A DNA stretch of 40,959 nucleotides from contig NC_049987.1 in the NCBI RefSeq assembly GCF_000003815.2, positions 25,388,658 to 25,429,616 on the forward strand, written 5' to 3'. Below are positions 21,616 through 31,755 of the stretch, one piece after another. The position numbers were made by a program, and so were the translations under genes. The notes below the pieces were generated by a model. The model saw only the letters and a list, made by a program, of their open reading frames with translations. It was not told where the DNA came from and did no database searches. This DNA is from Branchiostoma floridae (taxonomy: Eukaryota; Chordata; Leptocardii; Amphioxiformes; Branchiostomatidae). Within the stretch, counting starts at the first letter, position 1. Each line of letters opens with the position of its first letter.

Positions 21616-22957
21616 AGTTTTGACCAGAATAGAAAACCAGAGACCTAACTACCGAATCACTCCTTAAGTACCTTCAATAGTCGGGAGAGAGTCTGGAAGC
21701 CATGTTCGGCTATGTGTAACAAGGGCTTAAGTGCTTAGGACAGTAACTGGCCCCTTGTTCGTTTCCGTTTATAAAACTCATCGGTGTTCACATTTACCGT
21801 TTACTTTAAAAAGAACGAAAGTTCAGCATGAAGGTGTTTATCATGGTTGGTTCTGGATTGGCCGACTACTAGAGTAGAAAGTTTGCACTGTAGGTTACCT
21901 CAGTTCTTTGGTATGCAATCGCTCTGGGCAGTTCTTCACACATGTTATAGAGACAAAACAACTGCCATCGTAAATCACGACACAAAAAAGAACTGTGGAG
22001 CCGACGGCATTTTCCGATCAAATGTCTTCGACCACGAAATTGTCACGGGTGATGCCACCCATCTGTTTTTTTTCCTCATTCAGTTTTAAAATATTTTTGG
22101 GACACTGGTCGCAGATCGGATATTGATTTGTCTGAAAATGGAGCCTGTCCACAATAAGTCTAAGTAAGAATTGTGTAAAATTAAACAGAGAGATTTTTTC
22201 CATGCTAATTGGGACCACTTTGGCTCGCATCCTGGGGCAGTATGTCATGAAAGGCACACAGTACAATCACATATATTTTCTCGATTGACTTAGACTGAAA
22301 TGTAACAAACAAGTCTAAACCGTCCTAATAAAATGCTACCTTTGGGTTAGGGTATCTTTGGCGACAAGTCATGAACTATTAATCAAGTTCCATTTTTGTT
22401 CTAAAGACAGTGTTGTTGATGAGCTGACTACGGGGATCTGTGTATTATTAGCATATCGAAATTGTGGAGGTATTAGTTAATTACTCCCATATCTACCAGC
22501 CACAAGGCGAACCCAGAAGAACACAATGATTACATATAGCTTCTGTGCTGAATGTAAAGACACGTCAAAGAGTATCGATATATGTTTTCGCTCTTGCGTA
22601 CCATAAAGTTTGATAGTACGTTTTCGCTGAAGTTTATCATATACTTGTTCAGTTTGAGACTAAGGTTGAGCAGGTGTACAGCGCATTTCTGGGGCACAAC
22701 ATAAATATGAGCAGACCCAGTCCAAAATTGCGGAGAGAAAACAAAAACGTTCCGATTCTTTCGACCATTTCATTGGACTTGTTATCACTTGACTCGAGGT
22801 TCATACACATTTCGGTCTGACCTGCGTTCGGAAATGAAGAAGTAAAGGAGAAATATCACACAGACGGACAGAGATACACAGAACAATATAACAAGTATGC
22901 CTTAGGCTGAGCAATTTTGTGAATTGTCCAACCATATCTGACAGCCACGGGGTGAAC

Positions 22958-24638
22958 ATGTTACAAGTCAATCAAGAAAATTTACGTATTATGTGCCTTT
23001 CATGACATACTGCCCCAGGATTTGAGCCAAAGTGGTCCCAATTAGCATGGAAAAAATCTCCCTATTTAATTTTACACAATTCTTACTTAGATTTATTGTG
23101 GACAGGCCCCTTTTTAAGACAAATCAAAATCCGATCTGCGACCAGTGTCGACAAAAAACTTGAAATTAAAACAAACAAAAAAAACAGATGGCGGCATTAC
23201 CCGTGACAGTTACGTGGTCAAAGTTGGAATCGATCGGAATCCGATCGGAAAGTGCTGTCGGTTCCACCATATTGTGTCGTGATTTACGATGGCAATTGTT
23301 TTGTCTCTATAACATGTGTGAAGAACTGCCCAGGGCGATTGCATACCAAAGAACTGAGGTAACCTACAGTGCAAACTTTCTACTCTAGTAGTCGGCCAAT
23401 CCAGACCCAACCCTGATAAACACCTTCATGCTGAACTTTCGTTCTTTTTAAAGTAAACGGTAAATGTAAACGCCGATGAGTTTTATAAACGGAAACGAAC
23501 AAGGGGCCAGTTACTGTCCTAAGCCCTGGTTACACATAGCCGAACATGGCTTCCAGACTCTCTCCCGACTATGGATTCGGGAGTTAGGTCTCTGGTTTTC
23601 TATTCTGGTCAAAACTTAACCACAGCGTACTTTAGCCAACTACGCCGTACTTCAGCCAACGAGGCAGTACTTACGCTTACTAAGACGTAGCCTACTGAAC
23701 TGGATCCGATACAGCTTAACTTCCTGAAGTACGCCTTAGTTGCCTGAAGTACAACCTGAGTCAACTCCGTCGTAATAATGTAGGTACGGGGTGACCAGGA
23801 AATTTGAAAAGAGGGATGGTCTGTTCAAGCTAAGGGTTCAATGTCCGGCCCGGCAAACTTGATATCATTACACTGAAACAGTAATTCGAATATTGTCCCC
23901 AAGCAGGTGTTAGGGTGAGAGATTTTAATGTCTTTTTAGTGATACTCAGGCTTCAAGGTGTAACTTCTATGTCTATTGAATAAAAACTTTGTAGACTTGT
24001 ACTAACTGTTAAGAAACTCCATCCTGAGATTTATCAAAGTTATATTCTTTAAGAAGATTTCTAATGGTGCGAGTCCGCACTTATTATGGCGCAAGAACGA
24101 GATAATTACATGTCTCTAGTAGGGGCAGCTTTCTTGGAAGGAGTACCTTCTGTGATGCCCCCCTTAAGCTAAGGGCACAACCCGCCGTGCGTGCAATTTG
24201 TCCGTACGTTTTTTTTGGGGGGGGGGGGAGGCCACGTCCGCCACGTATTTCTGAAAACGTCCAGGCTGTACAGGGCAGGTGCGTCGCCCGTACTGGCACG
24301 TACGGGGGGGGGGGGGCGAATCCGGCAGCCCGATGGCACACAAAGTTTTGCCTGCACTTAAGTTCTACGGCGTGTCTGCGTGCTCCAAAATCCGTCGGAT
24401 TCCCTTCGAGTTCGTACGGTGGCGGTACTTACCATTTACGGATCCCAAAAGATTGCCCACGTTTTGGCACGTAGACAGCACGTATTTGCACGTACGGCGG
24501 GTTGTGCCCTCAGCTTTAACAGGACATAGGAGCGGGACGAAGGCTACCTTTGTGTTTGGACGAGTTGTGGTGCATTGTGTTATCATCCACCATGAGGCTC
24601 GAGTGTGAATGTACCTCCTTTCAATCCAGAAATTCTAT
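22958..24638 (+). repeat. Complex non-coding repeat, partial copy D (inverted)
   Basis: Matches copy A 8140-9480 in the same orientation, while its neighbours B/C and E are inverted. The junctions are abrupt: left after a CAGCCACGGGGTGAAC block at 22957, and right at CTATCG|GGAATC near 24638. It forms the right arm of the large palindrome. No coding sequence is supported. Confidence 0.75.
24167..24515. mobile_element. 349-bp DNA element with TTA target duplication
   Basis: The ends are AGCTAAGGGCACAACCCGCC and, reversed, AGCTGAGGGCACAACCCGCC. TTA is duplicated at 24164-24166 and 24516-24518; the related copies at 9350, 20918 and 27195 have a single site. This fits PIF/Harbinger-type insertion. 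Two long G runs lie at about 24218-24229 and 24304-24316. The frames seen here on both strands are by-products of the G/C-rich inverted ends. Confidence 0.85.
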
Positions 24639-27600
24639 CGGGAATCTTAATAGGGAACTCAATGTGTTAAACTTTTAGACTTATTAATACGCTTGCAATT
24701 TTGTGAATTGTAACCATATCTGTCAGCCACAGAAAGACGTAATAATAACAGGCTGTTTTGTGCCCCCTGTATAGTTTTTACAGCTCACACAGTACAGAGC
24801 ACAGAAGCAGCCTGTAATTATTGTGTCATTCTGGGTTCACCCTGTGGCTGACAGATATGGTTGGACAATTCACAAAATTACCCAGCCTAAGGCATACTTG
24901 TTATATTGTTCTGTGTATCCCTGTCCGTCTATGTGATATTTCCCAATACTTCTTCATTTCCGGACGCAGGTCAGACCGAGATGTGTCTGAACCTCGAGTC
25001 AAGAGATAACAAGTTCAATGGAATGGTCGAATGAATTGGAACATTTTTGTTTTCTCTCCGTCTGCTCATATCTAGGGGCAGTATGTTGTGACCCTAGAAA
25101 TGTGTTGTACACCTGCTCAACCTCAGTCTCAAACTTCAGCGAAACCACACTATCAATCTTTATGGTACGGATGAGCGAAAACATACATTGATACACTTTG
25201 ACTTGTTTTTTATAGTCAGCACAGAAGCTGTCTGCAATCATTGTCGGCTGGTGCTCGGAAGTAAGTTAGCAGTTAGATTTAAACCTTAAGCCCGGATACA
25301 CATAGCCAAACTTGGCTTCCGAACACTATCCTACTCTTAGCCGACCCAGGTCGGTAGTTGTTCGGGAGCAATCTGACCAGTTTAGGTCACACCTATCTTT
25401 TAGCGCCGAACATGTCCCGAACATGTCCTAACCATCTCCCGACCAGTAAATGACTTACTCCCCATTGTGTGTCGAATGCTATTCAACCTATTCCCAATAA
25501 TGCCGACCTCTAGCCGCAGACTGTTGAATCTCTCCTGACTGATTCCCAACCGATTGCTGACCCTCCCACGATTTCAAATAGACTTAATCAGCGGTTTTTT
25601 AAGAGTGGTCATTTTCGTTTTAATCAAAATAATAATTTCTTCTATTTTGTAATCATCACCAGGTAATCAAATTTGGATCACAGATACGGCATTTATGGTG
25701 TTATCATTTTTTGCTGGATTTTTTGTCGGTTGTGTGAAGTTCAGGGGAGATTCTACCTACGACCTAGTAAAAGTCATTTGCTTGGGAAAGAGTTAGCAGA
25801 GATTTGTCTTCGGTTTGGGGGTGAGTCGTTGGTAGGTTGTTAACAAACTGCATGTACGTCAGCAGTGGATATGGCGTGGTTACATTTTACTCGAAAACAA
25901 CAACGGAACACAACCCGAATGTGCCGAACACCAGCCAACCACCTGCCGACCCATTCCAGACCTGCCATGCGGTGCCGAATGTTTTGAAGATTTCAAAACA
26001 TTCGGCTGACGGATATCATTTTAGAGATTTTCCAAATCTACTAGACTAAGTACTAATCCTACACTAATTATGATCAGGTGTGACTTTATGTAACTTAAGT
26101 TAGTCTGAGAGCAAATTTTGCCCATCAAAATTTAGGAATGATTGTTTCAGATAGTCAAGATTTCAAAATTTTCCCGAGAAGCATGCCCCCGGACCCCCTA
26201 GGACTATATAGGTCAATATATATAGTTCGCCCTACCCATAAGAAATTTGCTGAATCCACTTCAGTCGTGTGATTCCATGTTCGCACTAAGTTTACGAACA
26301 CTGTAGAAACTAAAATTGGTATCAATATCAATCCTGCTTGCATCGGTTCCTTGTAAACGGAATGGCTCACGGACGGCAACGGGATAAAACAGTACGATGT
26401 TTACTTTCGTGACACTGCGGGCTCTCTGCTGCATATGACGTAATCATGCATGATGGCGCGAAAAAGTTTGTAGGTTGGCCGAAATAACTCCCGTTTCGGA
26501 ATTATTAAAGCAGTCTTGAAGCGGCTTTCGTAACGATATCGCTAAAATGTACCCACGTCTCTTCCAACCACAACATTAATTTATTTATTTTCCTTTGTGT
26601 AAATATCGTACATGTGGAGTGGAAAGATCGCCGTGGAACCGCCCCTCACGGCCGCCTTTCTCGGCGTTGATGTGGACGCATAAGATCCACCTGTACCTCA
26701 CAGAATGCTTGAAAATTGTGTTTTAGAGGGTCTAAGATGTCGAAATTTCCAGGGGAGCATGCCCCGGACCTCTAGACCGGTCGCGCCTTCGGCTCTCCGA
26801 TCCCTGGACGGTCTTAGCAGTCGGTCTGGCAGAAACGCTCACTTTCGTGATCTTGCGTTACGTTACCAGTACGACTTTTTTTTCACGTAGATTGGAGAAG
26901 TGATATCAGACAAGGTATTAGTCTTATTACCGGTGCAGTGGGAGCGTAATAACATCAAGTGCTACATGTTTGTGTATATGTAATCAAAATGAAAAGTCAG
27001 CTGTTGTAAAACATCGAATTTTTTTTTTTTTTTACCAGACCCATTTTGCACCAGACCTCCCCACCGGTAAATATCGTCTAGCCCCTGAAAGGAGGTACAT
27101 TCACACTCGAGACTCAGGGTGGATCATAACACAATGCACCACAACTCGTCTAACCACAAAGATAGCCTTCGTCCCCGCTCCTATGTCCTGTTAAGGAGGG
27201 CATCACAGAAGGGACTCCTTCCAAGAAAGCTGTCCCTTCTGGAGACATGTAATTATCTCGTTCTTGTGCCATAATAAGTGCGGACTCGCACCATTAAAAA
27301 TCTTCTTAAAGAATATAACTTTGATAAATCTCAGGATAGAGTCCTTAACATTTAGTACAAGTCTACAATGTTTTCATTCAATGGACATAGAAGTTACACA
27401 TTGAAGCCTGAGTGTCACTAAAAAAAACACATTAAATCTCTCACCCTAACAACTGCTTGGTGACGGCATTCTAATTCTTGTTTCAGTTTAATGATATCAA
27501 GTTTGCCAGGCCGGAACTTGAACCCTTAGCTTGAACAGACCATTCCTCTTTTCAACTTCCTTGGTCAGTCCGTACCTCGGGTCAGGTAGATTATTACGAC

Positions 27601-29575
27601 GTAGTTGAGTCAGGCCGTACTTCCGGCAACTAAGGTATACTTCATGAAGTTTAGCCGTATCGGATACAGTTTAGTAAGCTACGTCGTCATCGCACTGCGC
27701 TCTCACTGCGACCTAAATAGGATATGTGTAACCTTCGCTTTTACACTTGGTATATCATACAAAATGAATCAGTGTGATTTGAGAATACAACAAAACACAG
27801 TAAATGTAAAAACATTCGTTTCTTATCTATAGAATTCGTTGAGCGACCTGTCAAATTTTAGGTCGCAGAGAGAGCACGGCAAGAGCGCCGTCCTAGTGGA
27901 AAGGGGGTATAAGCGTAAGTACGGCATAGTTGACTGAAGTACGGTGTAGTTGGCTGAAGTACTCTGTAGTTGACTTCGAACACGTAATTGTCACGGGTAA
28001 TGCCACCCATCTGTTGTTTTTTTTTTCCTCATTCAGTTTTAAAATGTTCTGGGGGACACTGGACGCAGACCGGATTTTGATTTGTCTGAAAAAGAAGCCT
28101 GTTCACAATAATTCTAAGTACGAATTGTGTAAAAAAAATAGGAAGCTTTTTCTACGCTAATTGGGACCTGTTTGGCTCACATCCTGGGGGCAGTATGTCA
28201 TGAAAAGCACATGTTACATATATCTTCTCGATTGACTTAGACTGAAATGTAACAAACAAGTCCAAACAGTCCTATAAAATGCTACTTTTTGGTTTTAACG
28301 AAGGATAGGGTATCAACAAGTTGGCAACAAGTCATGAACTATTATACAAGTTCCATTTTTGTTATAAGGACGGTGTTGTTGATGAGCTGACTACGGGGAT
28401 CTGTGTATCATTAGCATACCGCAATTATGGAGGCATTTGTTAATTACTCCTATATCTACCAGCCACAAGGCGAACCCAGAAGAACACAATGATTACATAC
28501 ATCTTCTGTGCTGAATATAAAGACACGTCAAAGAGTATCAATATATGTTTTCGCTCAAGCGTACCATAAAGTTTGATAGTGTGGTTTCGCTGAAGTTTAT
28601 CATCAATTCGTTCAGTGTGAGACTAAGGTTGAGCAGGTGTACAGCACATTTCTAGGGTCACAACATAATGCCCCTAGATATGAGCAGACCCAGTCCAAAA
28701 TTGCGGAGAGAAAACAAAAACGTTCCGATTCTTTCGACCATTTCATTGGACTTGTTATCTCTTGACTCGAGGTTCATACACATCTCGGTCTGACCTGCGT
28801 CCGGAAATGAAGAAGTAAAGGAGAAATATCACACAGACGGACATGGATACACAGAACATTATAACAAGTATGCCTTTGGCTGAGCAATTGTGTGGATTGT
28901 CCAACCATATCTGTCAGCCACAGGGTGAACCCAGAATGACACAATAATTACAGGCTGCTTCTGTGCTCTGTGCTAGCTGTGAAAACAGGACAGGGAGCAC
29001 AAAAACAGTCTGTCATCACTATTATGTGTCTAAAAACAATACATCACTGTTTGAGAACTATATAATAAATCACCCAATAGCATGGTCGCATCGTTTAACT
29101 TGTTGGACAAGAATCGGACTAATCATGTGATCGACCTGAGCAGAAACTTAATTGAAGTCCCGTACACAACCGATGACTTTTGCCCTTCAAGTCAACATAT
29201 GCACGTTGAAACAATCAAATACTAGTATGGTATTAACGAATAAATGAATAAAGACATTTAGTGTACATTTCTGCCTGGTATGTGTAACACACAATACGCT
29301 GTCCAGGGCTAAACTGGCCCCTCCCCGCTGGGCGCGACAATGTAGGGCGTGCAGTAAATAGCGCGATTAAATCAGGTTAATTTTTGCACAACCGAGTGGG
29401 TCTAATCTATGACAGAAGTTCGGCTTCTCGCTTCTTGTTAGTCTGTCAAAACCCATGAGCAATATGAATTTGTGCTCATATGTATAAAGTGAAGGAGTTT
29501 TTTTTTCTATGTAAATGAATAGAGTGTCTCTATATCGTGAACAAGCAGTATCTACGACGAAGTGCACTTCATTTT
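24639..29575 (-). repeat. Complex non-coding repeat, copy E
   Basis: The fullest minus-orientation copy. 24639-25725 matches 14118-15457 without the 309-bp MITE. 25730-28930 matches 19117-22957. 28930-29575 matches copy A 7450 back to 6813. Small insertions distinguish it (for example 27684-27911). Reading frames of up to about 80 codons are not kept in the sister copies. Confidence 0.75.
27684..27911. mobile_element. MITE-like insertion in copy E
   Basis: Absent from the matching site in copy C (GCTACGTCTTAGTAAGCG at about 21540). The left end reads GCGCTCTCACTGCGACCTAA; the right end read inward contains GTGCTCTCTCTGCGACCTAA, preceded by TACCCCCTTTCCACTAGGAC. The left terminal repeat therefore appears truncated. 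The target duplication is unclear. Confidence 0.6.
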
Positions 29576-29923
29576 ATCTCCAATCAGATCCTATGGTAGC
29601 ATAAGATAGCAAAAGGTGTTAGAGGAGTGAACCCGGCCTATGAGTGTGTTTCGCTAACAGTCGCATATACTCTTAGGTCGGCTTCACTCCTCTGCCAGCT
29701 TTTGATACTACAGTCAAACCTGTATTAGGGGCCACCTCTACAGAGGGGCCACCTGTCCATAGTGGCCACATTTTGTCGGTCCCTTGGGTATTTTATCTAC
29801 AAGTTACCACCTCTATACAGAGGCCACCTGTCTATAGTGGCCAAATTTGTCCGGTCCCTTGAGTGGCCGCTATAGACAGGTTTGACTGTATCGCATGATA
29901 CCATATAGGATCTGCTTGGAGAT
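29576..29923. mobile_element. Hairpin MITE, ATCTCCAA family, with a nested insertion
   Basis: The ends are ATCTCCAATCAGATCC and GGATCTGCTTGGAGAT. The body is a palindrome around GGAGTGAACCCGGCCTA and TAGGTCGGCTTCACTCC. It is interrupted at 29711-29888 by a TA-flanked element. It marks the boundary between repeat copy E and unrelated sequence. Confidence 0.85.
29711..29888. mobile_element. 178-bp MITE with CAGTCAAACCTGT ends and TA duplication
   Basis: Terminal inverted repeats CAGTCAAACCTGT lie between TA at 29709-29710 and TA at 29889-29890. The sister hairpin at 33832-33999 has one TA at 33965-33966 and no insert. The interior has two units built on GGCCACCTGTC and TAGTGGCCA words about 70 bp apart. 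The ends and TA target fit the Tc1/mariner (pogo-like) superfamily. Confidence 0.92.
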
Positions 29924-30643
29924 GACATCTTCCATGTTTCGGGTGCAAAATTGGCAAAATTCTTTTAGAAGCCTAGACGAGTGCGGTTATGCCTACCTGA
30001 CTCAATTCGCATAAAGATCAGAAGGCTTTTTTCCTCCACAAGTTTTGACTGGGACTGCTTACACCCCAGAGCGGTATGCGCTTAAAGGGAACATCAAATA
30101 TGGTATTTATAATCGTAAGGATTTTATGATTATGATAATAGTTTATCGATATTAAGCAACTCGCAGCCCTGTCAGGGATTATTACAAAGAAATTGTACTA
30201 CATGCGGTCAGAGGCCAGGCCTGGCGGTCGGTGGTGGCATTTTCGGGTTCCCGAGTTTTTCGCCATTCTCACCCATTTTGTAAGGCAACGGTAAGATTGG
30301 AATGGTCTAGAACAGCCGCGGATATTAGCTGAACTTTATAGAGACCTTCTTATTTACAGTTTTGAGTTTTTTGTAATGCATCGATCCTATACTCCGGAAA
30401 AGATGCACTATAGTTTCGCGCCAAGCGCGAGGATGTGGTGCCATGTTGGCTTGTTGCTGTGCGCAAATATCTTGCTCGCCCTTTTACCGTCACTTGATTT
30501 GTGCATCAAGCGATTTGAAACATGCAGAAGAAGTTTGTAAAAGTTGTGACTTTGACACACGAACATGTCTTAACGTATTCTTTAGCAGAGGAGGCTGTAT
30601 GACACACACACACAGCCTGCTGGGTTTGGGTATATCATCGTGA
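29924..30643 (+). repeat. 720-bp segment duplicated at 34000-34712
   Basis: Nearly identical to 34000-34712, with scattered single-base differences. It includes a 66-codon frame (30443-30643, starting MLACCCAQISC) that is kept in both copies, probably because the duplication is recent. Its position directly upstream of a LINE-like coding fragment suggests that it is the retrotransposon's 5' UTR, which is inference. Confidence 0.6.
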
Positions 30644-30772
30644 GTCAAACTACTCAGTTCAAAATACAATAGAGCTACGGGCGTCCGTACCTCTGGCTTT
30701 TGGGGGTCCATCTGGATATCTGCATGCAATCATCCTCATGTCAGGGGATGTGCACAGCAACCCAGGACGGTT
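30644..30772 (+). mobile_element. Non-LTR retrotransposon 5' fragment with a decayed 2A-like motif
   Basis: One frame reads ...PLAFGGPSGY, then LHAIILMSGDVHSNPGR, and ends in a T-rich tract. SGDVHSNPG at 30744-30767 resembles the GDxExNPGP segment near the start of many CR1/L2-type LINE proteins in deuterostomes, including 2A-like oligopeptides. Glu is replaced by His and the final Pro by Arg, so ribosome skipping would not be expected. No endonuclease or reverse-transcriptase part follows. Confidence 0.5.
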
Positions 30773-31109
30773 TTATTTTTTTTTTTAATGTGGACGCATA
30801 AAATCCGCCTTTACCTCACAGAATGCGGGAAATTGTGTTTTAGAGGGTCTATAATGTCGACATTTCCCGGGGAGCATGCCCTGGATGGCCGATCCCTGGA
30901 TGGCCTTTATAATAGCAGTCGGTCTGGCAGAAACGCTCAGTTTCGTGATCTTGCGTAACGTTACCAGTACGACTTTTTTTCACGTAGATTGAAGAAATGA
31001 TATCAGACAAGGTATTAGTCTTATTACTGGTGCAGTGCAAGCGTAACAACATCAACTTCTACATGTTTGTGTATATGCAATCAAAATGAAAAGTCAGCTG
31101 TTGTAAAAC

Positions 31110-31321
31110 TTTTGGAGAAATATACCCCAGCAGGACTCCATCGTGCGTAAATCAAATTTGTTGACGCGCGAATCTCGAAACCCCGATCGTCGTTCCGTTC
31201 AAACAACACTACCGCTATCGTTATTGCTATATTATTTCATGACAGACAGTGTGTGTAATGGAAAAGGCCAGGAAAAATTGGGGGGTGGATATTAAAAAAA
31301 ATTGGGGGGCGGGGGGAGGGC
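31110..31321. other. 212-bp insertion with a G-rich tail
   Basis: Absent from copy E, where TGTAAAACATCGAATTT is continuous (about 27005). It ends in G tracts separated by short spacers (31280-31320) that could form a G-quadruplex. I found no clear terminal repeats or target duplication. Confidence 0.55.
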
Positions 31322-31422
31322 CATCGAATTTTTCTTTACCAGACCCATTTTGCACCAGCTCTCCCCTCCGGTAAATATTACCTAGACCCTTAAAGAATTA
31401 AGCCATCCAAGCGATAGAATTT

Positions 31423-31755
31423 CGAACCAGGAATCCAGTCTACTCATGGCTCTCTACGGGGCCAGCGTAGCGCTCAGCCGCCGGGGTAATCATCCCGGTA
31501 GGATTTTCACGTGGTTAGACTTTGCCCTATGTGCAAAACTCCTACCGGGTGTGAAAGATTACCCCGGCGGTGGAAAAACCCTCCTGTCCCGATGGTAGCC
31601 CGGCCAATCCACGGTAGACTGAGTTCCCTTGGATGGCAAAATTAACTCCCACAGTGCAAATCTCCTACCGGGTGTGAAAAATTACCCCGGCGGTGGAAAG
31701 ACCCTCCTGTCCTGAGGGTAGCCTGGCCAATCCACGGTAGACGGGATTCCAGGTT
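31423..31755. mobile_element. 333-bp DNA element with a 9-bp target duplication
   Basis: ATAGAATTT flanks both sides (31414-31422 and 31756-31764) and is single at about 20798 in copy C. The ends are CGAACCAGGAATCC at the left and, reversed, AACCTGGAATCCCGTCTAC at the right. The interior has a direct duplication of about 88 bp (31532-31619, 31655-31743) built on TCCTACCGGGTGTGAAA and GATTACCCCGGCGGTGGAAA-like words. A 9-bp duplication fits Mutator-like elements, though other groups also make 8-10 bp. Confidence 0.85.

Larger units (their letters stand above)
20795..22290 (-). repeat. Large palindrome, left arm
   Basis: The reverse complement of about 22960-24638, with a spacer of roughly 670 bp. 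Shared blocks, read on the opposite strand, include GGTCTGTTCAAGCTAAGGGT and CTGCCCCAGGAT. The left arm contains the hairpin at 21356-21490, and the right arm contains the TTA-flanked element at 24167-24515. Both insertions therefore postdate formation of the pair. Confidence 0.8.
14118..22957 (-). repeat. Complex non-coding repeat, copy B/C, split by a 3.66-kb insertion
   Basis: 14118-15457 matches 24639-25725 in the same orientation, and 19117-22957 matches 25730 to about 28930. The two parts become contiguous when the insertion at 15458-19116 is removed, so they are one copy. Relative to copy A (10530 back to about 7380) it is inverted. Its ends at about 14190-14560 and 22710-22955 are inverted copies of each other, so the unit itself is a giant foldback. 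No coding domain is seen. Confidence 0.75.

Noticed and set aside
24084-24608. Several overlapping frames around 24200-24600 on both strands
   Set aside because: They fall within the terminal-repeat element 24167-24515 and are caused by its G/C-rich inverted ends and G runs.
30747-30770. Functional 2A ribosome-skipping peptide
   Set aside because: The conserved Glu and the final Pro are both replaced, and the frame stops shortly after.
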